From NCBI GenBank assembly GCA_965227095.1, contig CBDDFL010000001.1, forward strand, positions 2,728,001-2,792,000: a stretch of 64,000 bases of DNA. Reading direction: 5' to 3'. Shown here one piece after another: positions 26,546-35,842 of this stretch. The translations under genes and the position numbers were made by a program. The DNA is from JANQMY01 sp965227095. Its GTDB lineage: Bacteria; Pseudomonadota; Alphaproteobacteria; JANQMY01. The notes under the pieces were generated by a model. It searched no databases, was not told the DNA's origin, and saw only the letters and a list, made by a program, of their open reading frames with translations. How positions within the stretch are numbered: position 1 is the stretch's first letter; every line of letters starts with the position of its first letter.

Positions 26546-28012
26546 TCAGTAAGCGTTTTTGTGGACGAACCCTTTGACCAAGGTGAGGGCCATTATTTTC
26601 AGGTCCAGCCAGATCGACCAATTCTGGATATAGTAGATATCGTGTTCGATGCGGCCCTGCAGTTTGTCCAGCGTGTCGGTTTCGCCGCGATAGCCATTTA
26701 CTTGCGCCCAACCGGTGATTCCAGGTTTCACCCGGTGACGCCAGTGGTATTGCTCAATGGCTTTTGAGAATTCTTCGTCCAGTGCCAATGGGTGTGGCCG
26801 CGGACCGACAATCGACATATTGCCTTGAAGCACGTTGAACAATTGTGGCAGTTCGTCCAGGCTGGTTTTGCGCAGAAAACCGCCAATTCTTGTGATGCGC
26901 GTATCATTCTTCGTTGCCTGGGCCGTGACTTTGTCACCGTCTTCCGTAACCGTCATGGTGCGGAACTTTAACACCGGAATAATGTTCTCGTTGTAGCCAC
27001 GCCGACGTTGTTGGAAGAAGATCGGGCCTGGCGAGTCCATTTTGATGGCAACGGCGATAATTGCCAGTAACGGTGCGGTCACAACAAGCGCGATGGACGC
27101 CAAAAGATAATCTTGAACAAGCTTCGCCATCAGCCACCATTGGCGGATCGGCTTCTGGTTCAGGTCCATGAGGACCATGCCACCCAGCCGGCTGACCGGG
27201 CGGTTTTTGTACTTAATACCAACCAAATCCGGCACGAGGCGAATGTCGCATGGTAAGGACGACAATGCGTGTTCGAGCTTGGTAATGCGCTCATCCGCCG
27301 ACCAAGGCAAAGCGATAAAGATTTCGTCCAGACGGTTGCTGCGCGCGTATTTGATCAGATCGTCGATGGAACCGAGGAAGGGCTGCTCTGCTTGGTGGTC
27401 GTCGCGGCGTTTGGCGCGGTCATCGAAGAAGCCCACAACCTTAATCCCGGTCGTATCCCGGTGCGCCTTGAGATGTTCAGAAAGGCGCATGCTTAAGGGG
27501 CCAATGCCCACAATAGCGACATGGCGCGAAATTTTTTCGCTTTTAATAAGCTGACCGATCGTCCGCACCATCAGTATACGCCCGAAGACCAACATCACCG
27601 ACGCCAGAGCAAACCAGCTAATGAGCCAGCCGCGGGAATACGTTGCGGAAATCTTGAGGATAAAGGCGACGGCGATAAGACCGAGGATCGCGCCCGCCCA
27701 ACTGATGGCCATACGGCCAAGTTGCGAGCTCACATCCACCAAAAGGTCAAAAACATACCCTCCCAGACCTCGGTAAATGCCTGAGAAAATGGCAGCAGCA
27801 AAGAAACCGACGCCGGCCATACGCACGAAGTCGAAGGAGCTATTGAGGACCGAAACCTCGTAACCAACATGAGCAATGAGACAGGCAAGCATAATGATGG
27901 TGATATCGAGCACCATCACCGCGTCACCGACCATTTCCGGAGAGGAAAAAATCGGGCTGCTATGAGCGCCTAATCGGGCAGCATCCGCCTGCGAGTTGCC
28001 TGTCGCCGTCAT
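26546..28012 (-). CDS. Polyprenyl-phosphate sugar-1-phosphate transferase (initiating enzyme, WcaJ/PssY type)
   Basis: A 488-residue initiating glycosyltransferase. It has four to five N-terminal helices, a central nucleotide-binding CoA_binding_3 domain (VAIVGIGPLSMRLSEHL), a further helix, and the C-terminal bacterial sugar transferase domain. That domain has IKMDSPGPIFFQQRRRG, VLKFRTM, TSLDELPQLFNVLQGNMSIVGPRP and KPGITGWAQVNG. It transfers hexose-1-phosphate, usually glucose-1-P, from UDP-sugar to undecaprenyl phosphate. ATG 28012 is chosen because AGGGGGA lies 8-9 bases upstream; the frame is open to 28108. Its presence defines the pathway as lipid-carrier dependent. Confidence 0.93.
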   Translation of the reverse strand: MTATGNSQADAARLGAHSSPIFSSPEMVGDAVMVLDITIIMLACLIAHVGYEVSVLNSSFDFVRMAGVGFFAAAIFSGIYRGLGGYVFDLLVDVSSQLGRMAISWAGAILGLIAVAFILKISATYSRGWLISWFALASVMLVFGRILMVRTIGQLIKSEKISRHVAIVGIGPLSMRLSEHLKAHRDTTGIKVVGFFDDRAKRRDDHQAEQPFLGSIDDLIKYARSNRLDEIFIALPWSADERITKLEHALSSLPCDIRLVPDLVGIKYKNRPVSRLGGMVLMDLNQKPIRQWWLMAKLVQDYLLASIALVVTAPLLAIIAVAIKMDSPGPIFFQQRRRGYNENIIPVLKFRTMTVTEDGDKVTAQATKNDTRITRIGGFLRKTSLDELPQLFNVLQGNMSIVGPRPHPLALDEEFSKAIEQYHWRHRVKPGITGWAQVNGYRGETDTLDKLQGRIEHDIYYIQNWSIWLDLKIMALTLVKGFVHKNAY

Positions 28013-28660
28013 GAAGAACTTCCCCCTGGAGTGAAGCCTCGCGCCGCCTATCGGGCGGCGAAAAGTAATTCTAGATCCACCAAAGCAATACGTCCCAGCT
28101 AGCTGCAAAATCCGAGCCGAAACTCAGACACTCTCTATCCTTGTAAATCGAACTGGTATGCCAAGCTTTTAAAGCAAAAACTGGCATTTCTACAACCTGT
28201 TTTGCTTGGCTGTGCCATAAAAATACAAGAAATCTACGAAAATTAACTTGTGAAGCAAGTATTCATTCCAAGTATTCTAATTGCCTGAAGCCCCTCAGAC
28301 CATCTTGTCCATGGAGATTTGTCGAATCACAGTTAATTAGGCCGGATTGTGCTTTATGTATGTGGCATCAGCGTGGCGATTATCCGATTGGTGGTTGTGC
28401 CGATAGAGAAGGTGTGGAGTCTCGGTTGTATTAAAGCGGCACGGTCGGCGACAAACTGTATCGAATCGACACACAATTCCCGCATGCAGGTAATAGATTA
28501 GAAAGAATGTCGGCGGCAATCTACGGCGCGAATTCGGGTTCTGGGACGATTGGCTGTGTCACCGGCGACCAGTTTGGCGAACCACTCTTTATCCAAACCG
28601 AACCCGATATTTTTGGTTAATGTTTCGGGTTTGGTTAACTTTGCAGGAAGGGCAGCGTAA
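28013..28660. other. Long divergent intergenic region
   Basis: About 650 AT-rich bases between the divergently transcribed initiating transferase and galE, with no convincing gene. It has the inverted repeat GCCAAGC (28160-28166)/GCTTGGC (28204-28210) and several TTAA words near 28615-28640, none with the 7-base CtrA spacing. It must hold promoters in both directions. Confidence 0.45.
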
Positions 28661-29650
28661 ATGGCGATCCTGGTCACTGGCGGGGCTGGCTATATTGGCA
28701 GTCACATGTCTTGGCGTTTGGCCGATCAACAAGAGAAAGTTGTCGTTTTAGACAACCTTTCCACCGGATTTCAGGGGCTGGTGCCTCCAGCGGTTAAGCT
28801 GATCGAGGGGGATATCGGTGATCGAGATCTCGTCGGCAAGGTGCTTCGCGAGGAGGAAATTGAGGCGGTCATTCATTTCGCCGGGTCGATTGTGGTGCCT
28901 GAATCGGTCAGCGATCCCCTCAAATATTATGAGAACAACACCGTCAAAAGCCGGAACCTCATTGAAGCGTGCGTAAAGGCCAAAGTTGATAAGTTCATTT
29001 TTTCATCAACCGCCACAGTCTATGGAGAGCCGGATCTCGGCCAGCTGGATGAAGAGCTGCCATTATTACCGATCAACCCATATGCGACGTCAAAGGTCAT
29101 GACCGAATGGATGCTGCGAGATGTGGCGCTGGCCCACGACTTTCGCTATATCGCAATTCGATATTTCAATGTGGCCGGTGCGGATCCGCAGGGGCGGTCC
29201 GGCCAGTCATCGAAAAACGCCACCCATCTGATCAAAGTGGCCAGTCAAGTAGCGCTGGGCGAGCGTGAAAAGCTCCAGGTTTTCGGCACTGATTATGATA
29301 CGCCAGACGGCACCTGCATCCGCGATTATGTGCACGTCACAGATCTTATTAGTGCCCATATGGACGGGCTGACCTATTTGCGCGATGGCGGGGCGTCCGT
29401 GGCGGCAAACTGCGGTTATGGGCACGGATATTCAGTTTTCGACGTTATCAATGCCCTCAACACTGTGATTGGTGAGGAGATCCCCGTAGAGATAACGGAA
29501 AGACGGCCTGGCGATGCTCAGTCGCTTGTGGCAAAACCAGAGAAAATAAAATCTTTGTTTGGGTGGAAACCACAGCACGACGACCTCGAATTTGTCGTCA
29601 AAACGGCCCTTGATTGGGAACGATCATTGCCGGACAGGAACTGGTACTAA
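28661..29650 (+). CDS. galE: UDP-glucose 4-epimerase
   Basis: A 329-residue extended SDR that interconverts UDP-glucose and UDP-galactose. The NAD-binding motif is TGGAGYIGSHM; the catalytic Ser/Thr and Tyr lie in FSSTATVYGEP and NPYATSKVM (YxxxK). Later RYFNVAGADPQGRSG, and GTCIRDYVHVTDL are the GalE subfamily signatures. AGGAAGG sits 9 bases before the ATG. The stop is only three bases before the next epimerase gene, so both are co-translated. It supplies galactose for the polymer. Confidence 0.93.
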   Translation: MAILVTGGAGYIGSHMSWRLADQQEKVVVLDNLSTGFQGLVPPAVKLIEGDIGDRDLVGKVLREEEIEAVIHFAGSIVVPESVSDPLKYYENNTVKSRNLIEACVKAKVDKFIFSSTATVYGEPDLGQLDEELPLLPINPYATSKVMTEWMLRDVALAHDFRYIAIRYFNVAGADPQGRSGQSSKNATHLIKVASQVALGEREKLQVFGTDYDTPDGTCIRDYVHVTDLISAHMDGLTYLRDGGASVAANCGYGHGYSVFDVINALNTVIGEEIPVEITERRPGDAQSLVAKPEKIKSLFGWKPQHDDLEFVVKTALDWERSLPDRNWY

Positions 29651-29653
29651 CGC

Positions 29654-30634
29654 ATGACCATAGTCGTTACAGGCGCTGCAGGATTTGTGGGCTTTCACCT
29701 CTGTGGCGCCCTGCTGCGCAAAGGCCATCATGTTCTAGGGCTGGACAACCTTAACGACTATTACGATGTCAGCCTAAAAACCGCCCGGCTAAGTATCCTT
29801 GAAACGAGCAACAATTTCTCATTCGCTAAAGTCAATATTGCGGATGCAGACGCGCTCTCGGAAGCTCTCCAGCCCTTTAAGTACAAACACATGTTTCACC
29901 TGGCCGCTCAGGCCGGTGTTCGGTATTCGATAGAGAATCCGTCAGTCTACATACAATCCAATCTTGTAGGGCATGCCAACATTCTCGAACAATGCCGGTA
30001 TCAAGAAGGTTTCGAGCATCTTATCTATGCGTCTTCCAGTTCCGTTTACGGTGGAAACAAAAAAGTGCCCTTCGCCGAAAGCGACCCGGTGGATCATCCC
30101 GTTTCGCTTTACGCGGCAACGAAAAAGGCCGACGAATTGATGAGTGAAACCTATGGGCATTTATATGGGTTGGCGCAAACCGGTGTCCGCTTTTTCACGG
30201 TCTACGGTCCTTGGGGCCGTCCGGACATGGCCTATTGGATTTTTACAAAGAACATTTTGGAAGACCGGCCAATTCGTGTTTTCAATAATGGCGATATGCG
30301 CCGGGATTTCACTTATGTCGATGATGTGGTTAGCGGCCTAATCACCATTATGGAAAAGGGGCCACATGTAACCGTCGCCTCGGGTAATCCGCACAAAGTT
30401 TACAATATGGGGAATAACCGACCCGAAGAACTCTTGCATATGATCGACGTTCTAGAGCAAGCGGTGGGAAAAACAGCGAAGCGTAAGCTTGAGCCCATGC
30501 AGTCCGGGGATGTTCAGGAAACCTATGCGGACCTTACCGAAATTCAAGCGGATTACGGGTTTGAGCCCACGATTGCAATCGACGACGGGCTGCCGAGATT
30601 CGTTCAGTGGTATCGGCAGCAATTCGGCCTATAG
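29654..30634 (+). CDS. UDP-glucuronate 4-epimerase
   Basis: A 326-residue extended SDR of the LspL/Cap1J type that turns UDP-GlcA into UDP-GalA. It has TGAAGFVGFHLC for NAD, the loop LDNLNDYYDVSLKTARL typical of this subfamily, AAQAGVRYSIENP, SSSSVYGGN, YAATKKADE (YxxxK) and FFTVYGPWGRPDMA. The last motif distinguishes UDP-GlcA epimerases from GalE. It is translationally coupled to galE (3-base gap). It suggests galacturonic acid in the polysaccharide. It meets the UDP-xylose synthase gene tail to tail. Confidence 0.9.
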   Translation: MTIVVTGAAGFVGFHLCGALLRKGHHVLGLDNLNDYYDVSLKTARLSILETSNNFSFAKVNIADADALSEALQPFKYKHMFHLAAQAGVRYSIENPSVYIQSNLVGHANILEQCRYQEGFEHLIYASSSSVYGGNKKVPFAESDPVDHPVSLYAATKKADELMSETYGHLYGLAQTGVRFFTVYGPWGRPDMAYWIFTKNILEDRPIRVFNNGDMRRDFTYVDDVVSGLITIMEKGPHVTVASGNPHKVYNMGNNRPEELLHMIDVLEQAVGKTAKRKLEPMQSGDVQETYADLTEIQADYGFEPTIAIDDGLPRFVQWYRQQFGL

Positions 30635-30647
30635 GCGCCGCTCGAGA

Positions 30648-31607
30648 TCAAACCGGCTCGTTTTCACTCAATAGCTTATCGAAATAGGGGATGGTCTTTT
30701 TCAAGCCTTCCTCAAGCTGAATGGTCGGCTCCCAATTCAAGTCCGCTTTTGCTTTTGAGATGTTTGGCTGGCGCTGCTTGGGGTCATCCTGCGGCAAGGG
30801 CTTGTTATTGATCTTGGATTTCGAGCCCGTGAGCTCAAGCACTTTTTCTGCCAATTCCAAAATGGTGAATTCGTTTGGATTGCCAAGATTGGTTGGACCT
30901 GTGTACGGATCCTCTTTATCCATGAGGCTCATCAGGCCGCGCACCAAATCGTCCACAAAACAGAACGACCGGGTTTGGCTGCCATCGCCAAAAATGGTGA
31001 TCGGCTCATTACGCAGCGCTTGTACGATGAAGTTCGACACGACGCGGCCGTCATTCGGATGCATCCGCGGTCCATAAGTGTTGAAGATGCGGGCCACGCG
31101 AATGCCAAGTTTGTGTTGGCGGTAATAATCGAAGAAAAGGGTTTCGGCGCACCGTTTGCCTTCGTCGTAGCAGGCGCGCACGCCAATCGGATTGACGTGC
31201 CCCCAATAATCTTCTGTTTGCGGATGAACGTGCGGGTCGCCGTACACTTCACTGGTGGATGCCTGAAGGATGCGGGCGTTTAAGCGCTTTGCCAGCCCCA
31301 ACATATTGATCGCCCCATGAACGCTGGTTTTGGTGGTTTGCACTGGATCATGTTGATAGTGCACAGGCGAGGCCGGGCAGGCCATGTTGTAGATTTGGTC
31401 GACTTCCAAGTATAGCGGGAACGTCACGTCGTGGCGCATCAACTCGAACCGGTAATCGTCCAAGAGGTGCCGAATGTTTCGACGCGAGCCTGTAAAGAAA
31501 TTGTCGACGCAGATGACCTCGCATCCTTGCTCAATCAGGCGTTCGCACAGAAAGGAACCAATGAAACCGGCCCCTCCGGTTACCAATACGCGCTTTACTT
31601 CGTGCAT
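30648..31607 (-). CDS. UDP-glucuronate decarboxylase (UDP-xylose synthase)
   Basis: A 319-residue extended SDR of the UXS family, which oxidises and decarboxylates UDP-GlcA to UDP-xylose. Signatures are TGGAGFIGSFLCERL, the MACPASPVHYQHDPVQT loop, LQASTSEVYGDP, RACYDEGKRCAE (YxxxK) and RIFNTYGPRMHPNDGRVVSNF, all typical of UXS. AGGATTAGG precedes the ATG. It lies just downstream of ugd on the minus strand with a 20-base gap, so UDP-Glc to UDP-GlcA to UDP-Xyl is encoded as one unit. This predicts xylose in the exported polymer. Confidence 0.93.
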   Translation of the reverse strand: MHEVKRVLVTGGAGFIGSFLCERLIEQGCEVICVDNFFTGSRRNIRHLLDDYRFELMRHDVTFPLYLEVDQIYNMACPASPVHYQHDPVQTTKTSVHGAINMLGLAKRLNARILQASTSEVYGDPHVHPQTEDYWGHVNPIGVRACYDEGKRCAETLFFDYYRQHKLGIRVARIFNTYGPRMHPNDGRVVSNFIVQALRNEPITIFGDGSQTRSFCFVDDLVRGLMSLMDKEDPYTGPTNLGNPNEFTILELAEKVLELTGSKSKINNKPLPQDDPKQRQPNISKAKADLNWEPTIQLEEGLKKTIPYFDKLLSENEPV

Positions 31608-31627
31608 GACCTAATCCTAACTCGATC

Positions 31628-32947
31628 TTACGAGGCTGTTACCGGTGGGCGCCCAATAGAGTGGTATTCGAAGCCCGCCGCTGCCATCTCCTGAGGGGTA
31701 TAGATATTACGTAAATCGATAACCAATGGTGTCTTTAGAAGTTTTTTTGTGCGTTCCAGGTCCAATGCGCGGAATTCATTCCATTCTGTTAACAAAACAA
31801 GAGCGTCCGCTCCATCAAGTGTGTCGTATGTGTTGTCGCAGAAGGTGGTTCCGTTAAGAAGTTCTTTAGCTTCGTCCATGCCTTCGGGATCGAATGTGCG
31901 AACGGTTGCGCCACTGGATTGAAGAATTGGGATGATGTCCAAACTGGGCGAATCTCGCATGTCATCTGTGTTGGGCTTAAACGTCAGACCAAGGACGGCG
32001 ATTGTCTTGCCCGAAAGGTCGTTGCCACAGGCGGCTTTAATCTTTTCAGCCATCTGTTTTTTCCGCTGATCATTAACGTCGACAACAGCTTGAACGATGC
32101 GGGTGGGGGCACCAGCTTCTTCAGCGGTGCGGACCAATGCCAAGGTGTCTTTCGGAAAACAAGAGCCGCCATAGCCAGGGCCGGCATGGAGAAATTTTTT
32201 GCCAATTCGGCCATCAAGTCCGATACCACGCGAGACTTCTTGAACATCCGCGCCCACTTTCTCGCAGATATCCGCCATCTCGTTGATGAACGTAATCTTG
32301 GTGGCGAGAAACGCGTTGGCGGCATATTTGATCAATTCGGACGTCTCTCGAGACGTGAACACCACCGGCGTTTCGTTAAGGTACAAAGGCCGGTAAAGGG
32401 CGCGCATAACGTCTTGCGCGCGTTCGGAATCAGTGCCGACGACAACACGGTCGGGGCGTTTGAAGTCTTCGATCGCGGATCCTTCCCGCAAAAATTCGGG
32501 ATTAGACGCCATGTCAAAATCTGCGTCTGGACGTTCTTTTTTGATGATGTTTTCGACCTTCCGGCTGGTGCCCACGGGCACCGTGGATTTGGTTACCACC
32601 ACAGTGTAACCGTCAAGCGCTTGAGCGATGTCTTTCGCGGCGGCTTCCACATATGACAGGTCGGCATAGCCGTCGCCTCGCCGGCTTGGTGTGCCAACAG
32701 CGATAAAGACGGCGTCGGCGGATTTCACAGCCGTGGGAAGGTCCGTTGAAAAGAAAAGGCGTCCGGCTGCCACATTGTCAGCAACCAATCCGTCCAGTCC
32801 TGGTTCGAATATCGGTATTTTACCGGCATTGAGGCCGTCGATCTTGGCCGCATCGAGGTCGACACAAGTGACTTCATGGCCAAAGTCTGAAAAGCAGGCG
32901 CCTGATACAAGGCCTACATATCCGGTTCCAATCATTGTTACGCGCAT
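31628..32947 (-). CDS. ugd: UDP-glucose 6-dehydrogenase
   Basis: A 439-residue NAD-dependent dehydrogenase that makes UDP-glucuronate. It has the N-terminal IGTGYVGLVSGACF, the central FLREGSAIEDF segment, the catalytic Cys in GPGYGGSCFPKDT, and a C-terminal LTFKPNTDDMRDSPS UDP-binding domain. All expected motifs are intact, at the usual length. It lies between galU and the UDP-xylose synthase gene on the minus strand, which gives the ordered path Glc-1-P to UDP-Glc to UDP-GlcA to UDP-Xyl. Confidence 0.95.
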   Translation of the reverse strand: MRVTMIGTGYVGLVSGACFSDFGHEVTCVDLDAAKIDGLNAGKIPIFEPGLDGLVADNVAAGRLFFSTDLPTAVKSADAVFIAVGTPSRRGDGYADLSYVEAAAKDIAQALDGYTVVVTKSTVPVGTSRKVENIIKKERPDADFDMASNPEFLREGSAIEDFKRPDRVVVGTDSERAQDVMRALYRPLYLNETPVVFTSRETSELIKYAANAFLATKITFINEMADICEKVGADVQEVSRGIGLDGRIGKKFLHAGPGYGGSCFPKDTLALVRTAEEAGAPTRIVQAVVDVNDQRKKQMAEKIKAACGNDLSGKTIAVLGLTFKPNTDDMRDSPSLDIIPILQSSGATVRTFDPEGMDEAKELLNGTTFCDNTYDTLDGADALVLLTEWNEFRALDLERTKKLLKTPLVIDLRNIYTPQEMAAAGFEYHSIGRPPVTAS

Positions 32948-33013
32948 TGAACCAATCCACTTTCGTTCTGCAGGGGATGCAACGCACTTACGATTGCACC
33001 CAAATGTGTTTGA

Positions 33014-33892
33014 TTAATTTTCAGGAAGATACTGATCGAGAACTTCGCTGAAACGTTCTTTAAGGTCTTCCCGACGCAACGCAAATGCGACATTTGCCTC
33101 CAAAAAGCCGACTTTGTCCCCGCAGTCATATCGGATGCCTTCGAAATGGTATCCATGGAAAGGGTGGGTGCCGATCATTTTTGCCATGGCGTCCGTCAAC
33201 TGAATTTCGTTGCCCGCGCCACGTTCTTGGCTCTCCAACAGGTCAAAAATTTCCGGCACGAGAATATAGCGGCCAACCAAGGCCAAGTTTGACGGTGCTT
33301 CGCCTGGCGCCGGTTTCTCAACCATGCCTTTGGTTTCGATAAGCGCGCCGTCTTTGGCGCCCGGATCGAGAATGCCGTACCGATTCGTGTGCTCGTCCGG
33401 CACGCCGAGGACCGCGACTATGTTGCCGTCGGTTTTTTCGAAAGCCTCCACCATCTGGGCAAGGCACCCAGGCGTGTCATGGAGCAGCTCATCTGGAAGC
33501 ATAACGGCGAAAGGTTCATGTCCCACCAAATGGCGGGCGCACCAAACGGCATGCCCTAGACCTGCCGGCTCTTGCTGCCGGGTGAACGTAACATTGCCCG
33601 GCAATTTGCGAGAATCAGCGATTGAATTGATTTCAGCCGTCTTATTCTTGGTCTGAAGCTGGTCTTCCAGCTCATAAGCCCGGTCAAAATAGTCTTCAAT
33701 GGCGCCTTTGCCGCGACCGGTGACGAAAATGATCTGCTCGATGCCTGCTTCAATTGCTTCATCCACGGCATATTGGACCAAGGGGCGGTCCACTACCGGC
33801 AATAATTCTTTGGGAACCGCCTTTGTGGCAGGCAAAAACCGCGTTCCAAGTCCGGCGACAGGAAGAACTACTTTCCTTACTTTACGCGCCAT
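33014..33892 (-). CDS. galU: UTP-glucose-1-phosphate uridylyltransferase
   Basis: A 292-residue nucleotidyltransferase. The N-terminal signature is LPVAGLGTRFLPATKAVPKELLPVVDRP, followed by FVTGRGKGAIEDYFD, LGHAVWCA and GVVEKP-like GMVEKPAPGEAPSNLA. It makes UDP-glucose, the root precursor for every nucleotide sugar encoded nearby. ATG 33892 is chosen because AGAGGA lies 6 bases upstream; the frame is open to 33928. It is the first gene of the galU-ugd-uxs minus-strand set and is divergent from the TPR-SPOR gene. Confidence 0.94.
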   Translation of the reverse strand: MARKVRKVVLPVAGLGTRFLPATKAVPKELLPVVDRPLVQYAVDEAIEAGIEQIIFVTGRGKGAIEDYFDRAYELEDQLQTKNKTAEINSIADSRKLPGNVTFTRQQEPAGLGHAVWCARHLVGHEPFAVMLPDELLHDTPGCLAQMVEAFEKTDGNIVAVLGVPDEHTNRYGILDPGAKDGALIETKGMVEKPAPGEAPSNLALVGRYILVPEIFDLLESQERGAGNEIQLTDAMAKMIGTHPFHGYHFEGIRYDCGDKVGFLEANVAFALRREDLKERFSEVLDQYLPEN

Positions 33893-34081
33893 TTTGATCC
33901 TCTCGCTCGAAACTGAGAGATTTACCATATGGCAAGTCTTCTCAATTGTTTTTAAACTATGCGCGTGACCTCGCGCGGCGTTACGAATACTTTTGAATAC
34001 AGCAAAATAACAGTGAAGATTTCACTCAATTTGGGGGACTTGTATTTTGCTTGTCTCGAATCGTCTATAATTTTGGTTAAT

Positions 34082-35686
34082 ATGACGTGCAAACTTAGAA
34101 AGATTGCGACGGCCGTCGCATTTTTGACGTTGGCCGCCCCGAATTTGGCGATGGCGGGTAACGAGCCCTCGATGGATCTAACCAACGCCGCGGGGCTGGT
34201 GGCGCAAAAAGAATACACCAAAGCGATTGAGGCCTATACGGCGATTTTAGAAGGGGGATCCCCCTCCACTGAAGAGCGCGGCGCTGCTTTTTATCAGCGT
34301 GGGGTGGCGGAGCAAGAAGTCGGCATGACGGGGCATGCGATTGCTGACTTCACGCAGGCCATTTGGCTCGGCCATTTGGACAACAAAGAACTTGCGACAG
34401 CCCATTATCGGCGGGGCAAAGGATATTCCCTGCTGAAACAATACAGCCGGGCCATAACGGATTTTGACAGGGCAATTCAACTAGAACCTGCTTTTGCTCA
34501 AGCCTATAGCGAAAGGGGCGATGCGTACCGCAACCGGGGCATCTATAAGCTGGCCCTGCAGGACTACAGCACGTCCATCCGGCTTCTTAATCCGGATCTG
34601 CACGTTCCCTATTTCGGCCGGGGGTTAACCCATGAAGCCATGGGCAACCAACGGTTGGCGGATGCGGACTACCGCCGGGCCTCTGAACTGGAACCAGAAT
34701 TCGATGTGGCGAAAGCGAAGACCACTGGTGGTGCGGAACATCAGATTGCGGCGGTGTCCACTGGCGACGCAACTGGGTCTATTGAGAGGGAAACGCCAAA
34801 AGCAGCCGAGGTGGCGGAGGCGGAGTTGATCTCGGGTACTACCGGCACACCCGAAAATGAGCCAACCGATGGTGTTGAGGAGACACCGACCGTCCATGCG
34901 GCAGTGGACGGGGAACCGACCGCCAACGATTCTATTGAGGACACGCCAGTAAATGAGGTCGCGGACGCCGCGTTACTTGCTCAAGCAGAACAGGACTCAG
35001 CCAAGAATGAGGCCGTTGATGTTGCCCATTCTAAGGTTTCGTCAGCGAACGATGTTGGGGCGCCCAAAACGGCCTTACGGGCCGACCATAGCGAAATAAA
35101 CACGGCACATTCGAATTCCATTGTTGCGGGTGAGCTAAAGGCAGCGCCCACCACGGTTACGCCGGAAAGAACGGTTTCGAATTCTGCGACTGTGACGGCT
35201 GATGAGATTGCGCCCGAACAAGAGGTCGCCGCGTCGAATGCCACTGACTTTGAGCCGACGGGAGCGATCGCTCAGTCAGACCGTAAATTGGCCGCCAGCG
35301 ACATTCGAGAGCAGCAAACAACCGCGGCGATTTCAGATCCGGTGAAAGCCCCCACCACAACGGCGATATCGAAAGAAGTGTCCAACGATAAGCCGGAGGT
35401 CCTAGCGGCGCTGCCGGATGCAGGGGGGCGGTTCTTGGTGCAGGTTGCCTCTTACCGCGACAAGGACGATGCTCTGGCCCGGTTCAAGAAGTTGAGCGGG
35501 TTACACGCCGACTTACTATCGGAATTGTCGCCTGACATCTTGCGCGCGGATTTGGGTGCGAAAGGCGTTTATTATCGTTTGCGCATCGGGCCGTTTGAGT
35601 CGTTCGACAAATCGACGGAACTTTGCAACGCACTAAAGTCCCGAAAGCTGGATTGCTTAGTGATTGAGCGCAAAACAGCCGGTTAG
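34082..35686 (+). CDS. Secreted TPR protein with C-terminal SPOR domain
   Basis: A 534-residue protein from ATG 34082, which gives a proper signal peptide (CKLRKIATAVAFLTLAAPNLAMA-G). Residues about 30-200 form four to five tetratricopeptide repeats (AHYRRGKGYSLLKQYSRAITDFDRAIQLEP is one). A region of about 230 residues rich in Ala, Thr, Glu and Val is probably disordered. The last about 80 residues form a SPOR domain (GGRFLVQVASYRDKDDALARFKKL to LRIGPFESFDK), which binds denuded peptidoglycan glycans. A TPR-SPOR combination suggests a periplasmic scaffold at the septum. It ends the EPS locus and is divergent from galU. Confidence 0.8.
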   Translation: MTCKLRKIATAVAFLTLAAPNLAMAGNEPSMDLTNAAGLVAQKEYTKAIEAYTAILEGGSPSTEERGAAFYQRGVAEQEVGMTGHAIADFTQAIWLGHLDNKELATAHYRRGKGYSLLKQYSRAITDFDRAIQLEPAFAQAYSERGDAYRNRGIYKLALQDYSTSIRLLNPDLHVPYFGRGLTHEAMGNQRLADADYRRASELEPEFDVAKAKTTGGAEHQIAAVSTGDATGSIERETPKAAEVAEAELISGTTGTPENEPTDGVEETPTVHAAVDGEPTANDSIEDTPVNEVADAALLAQAEQDSAKNEAVDVAHSKVSSANDVGAPKTALRADHSEINTAHSNSIVAGELKAAPTTVTPERTVSNSATVTADEIAPEQEVAASNATDFEPTGAIAQSDRKLAASDIREQQTTAAISDPVKAPTTTAISKEVSNDKPEVLAALPDAGGRFLVQVASYRDKDDALARFKKLSGLHADLLSELSPDILRADLGAKGVYYRLRIGPFESFDKSTELCNALKSRKLDCLVIERKTAG

Positions 35687-35842
35687 ACCACCGGACGCAA
35701 CGTCAATCGGTCGGTTTCAATGCACGATTGTGATGGTCCGAGAAAAATTGTTGGCCTCGGTTGTGAGATGACCCGAATTCTGTAAACTCGCGGCAAAATC
35801 TGGCAGTTTGCCGGATAACGATAGCATGTGAGGATGACAGAT

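Noticed and set aside
28013..28108. 32-codon extension of the initiating transferase
   Set aside because: ATG 28012 has AGGGGGA upstream, and the extra residues have no family character.
28610..28646. Second CtrA box upstream of galE
   Set aside because: Two TTAA words are present but separated by 14 bases, not 7.
31919..32656. 245-codon plus-strand open frame inside ugd
   Set aside because: A shadow of a fully conserved UDP-glucose dehydrogenase; no domain or start signals.
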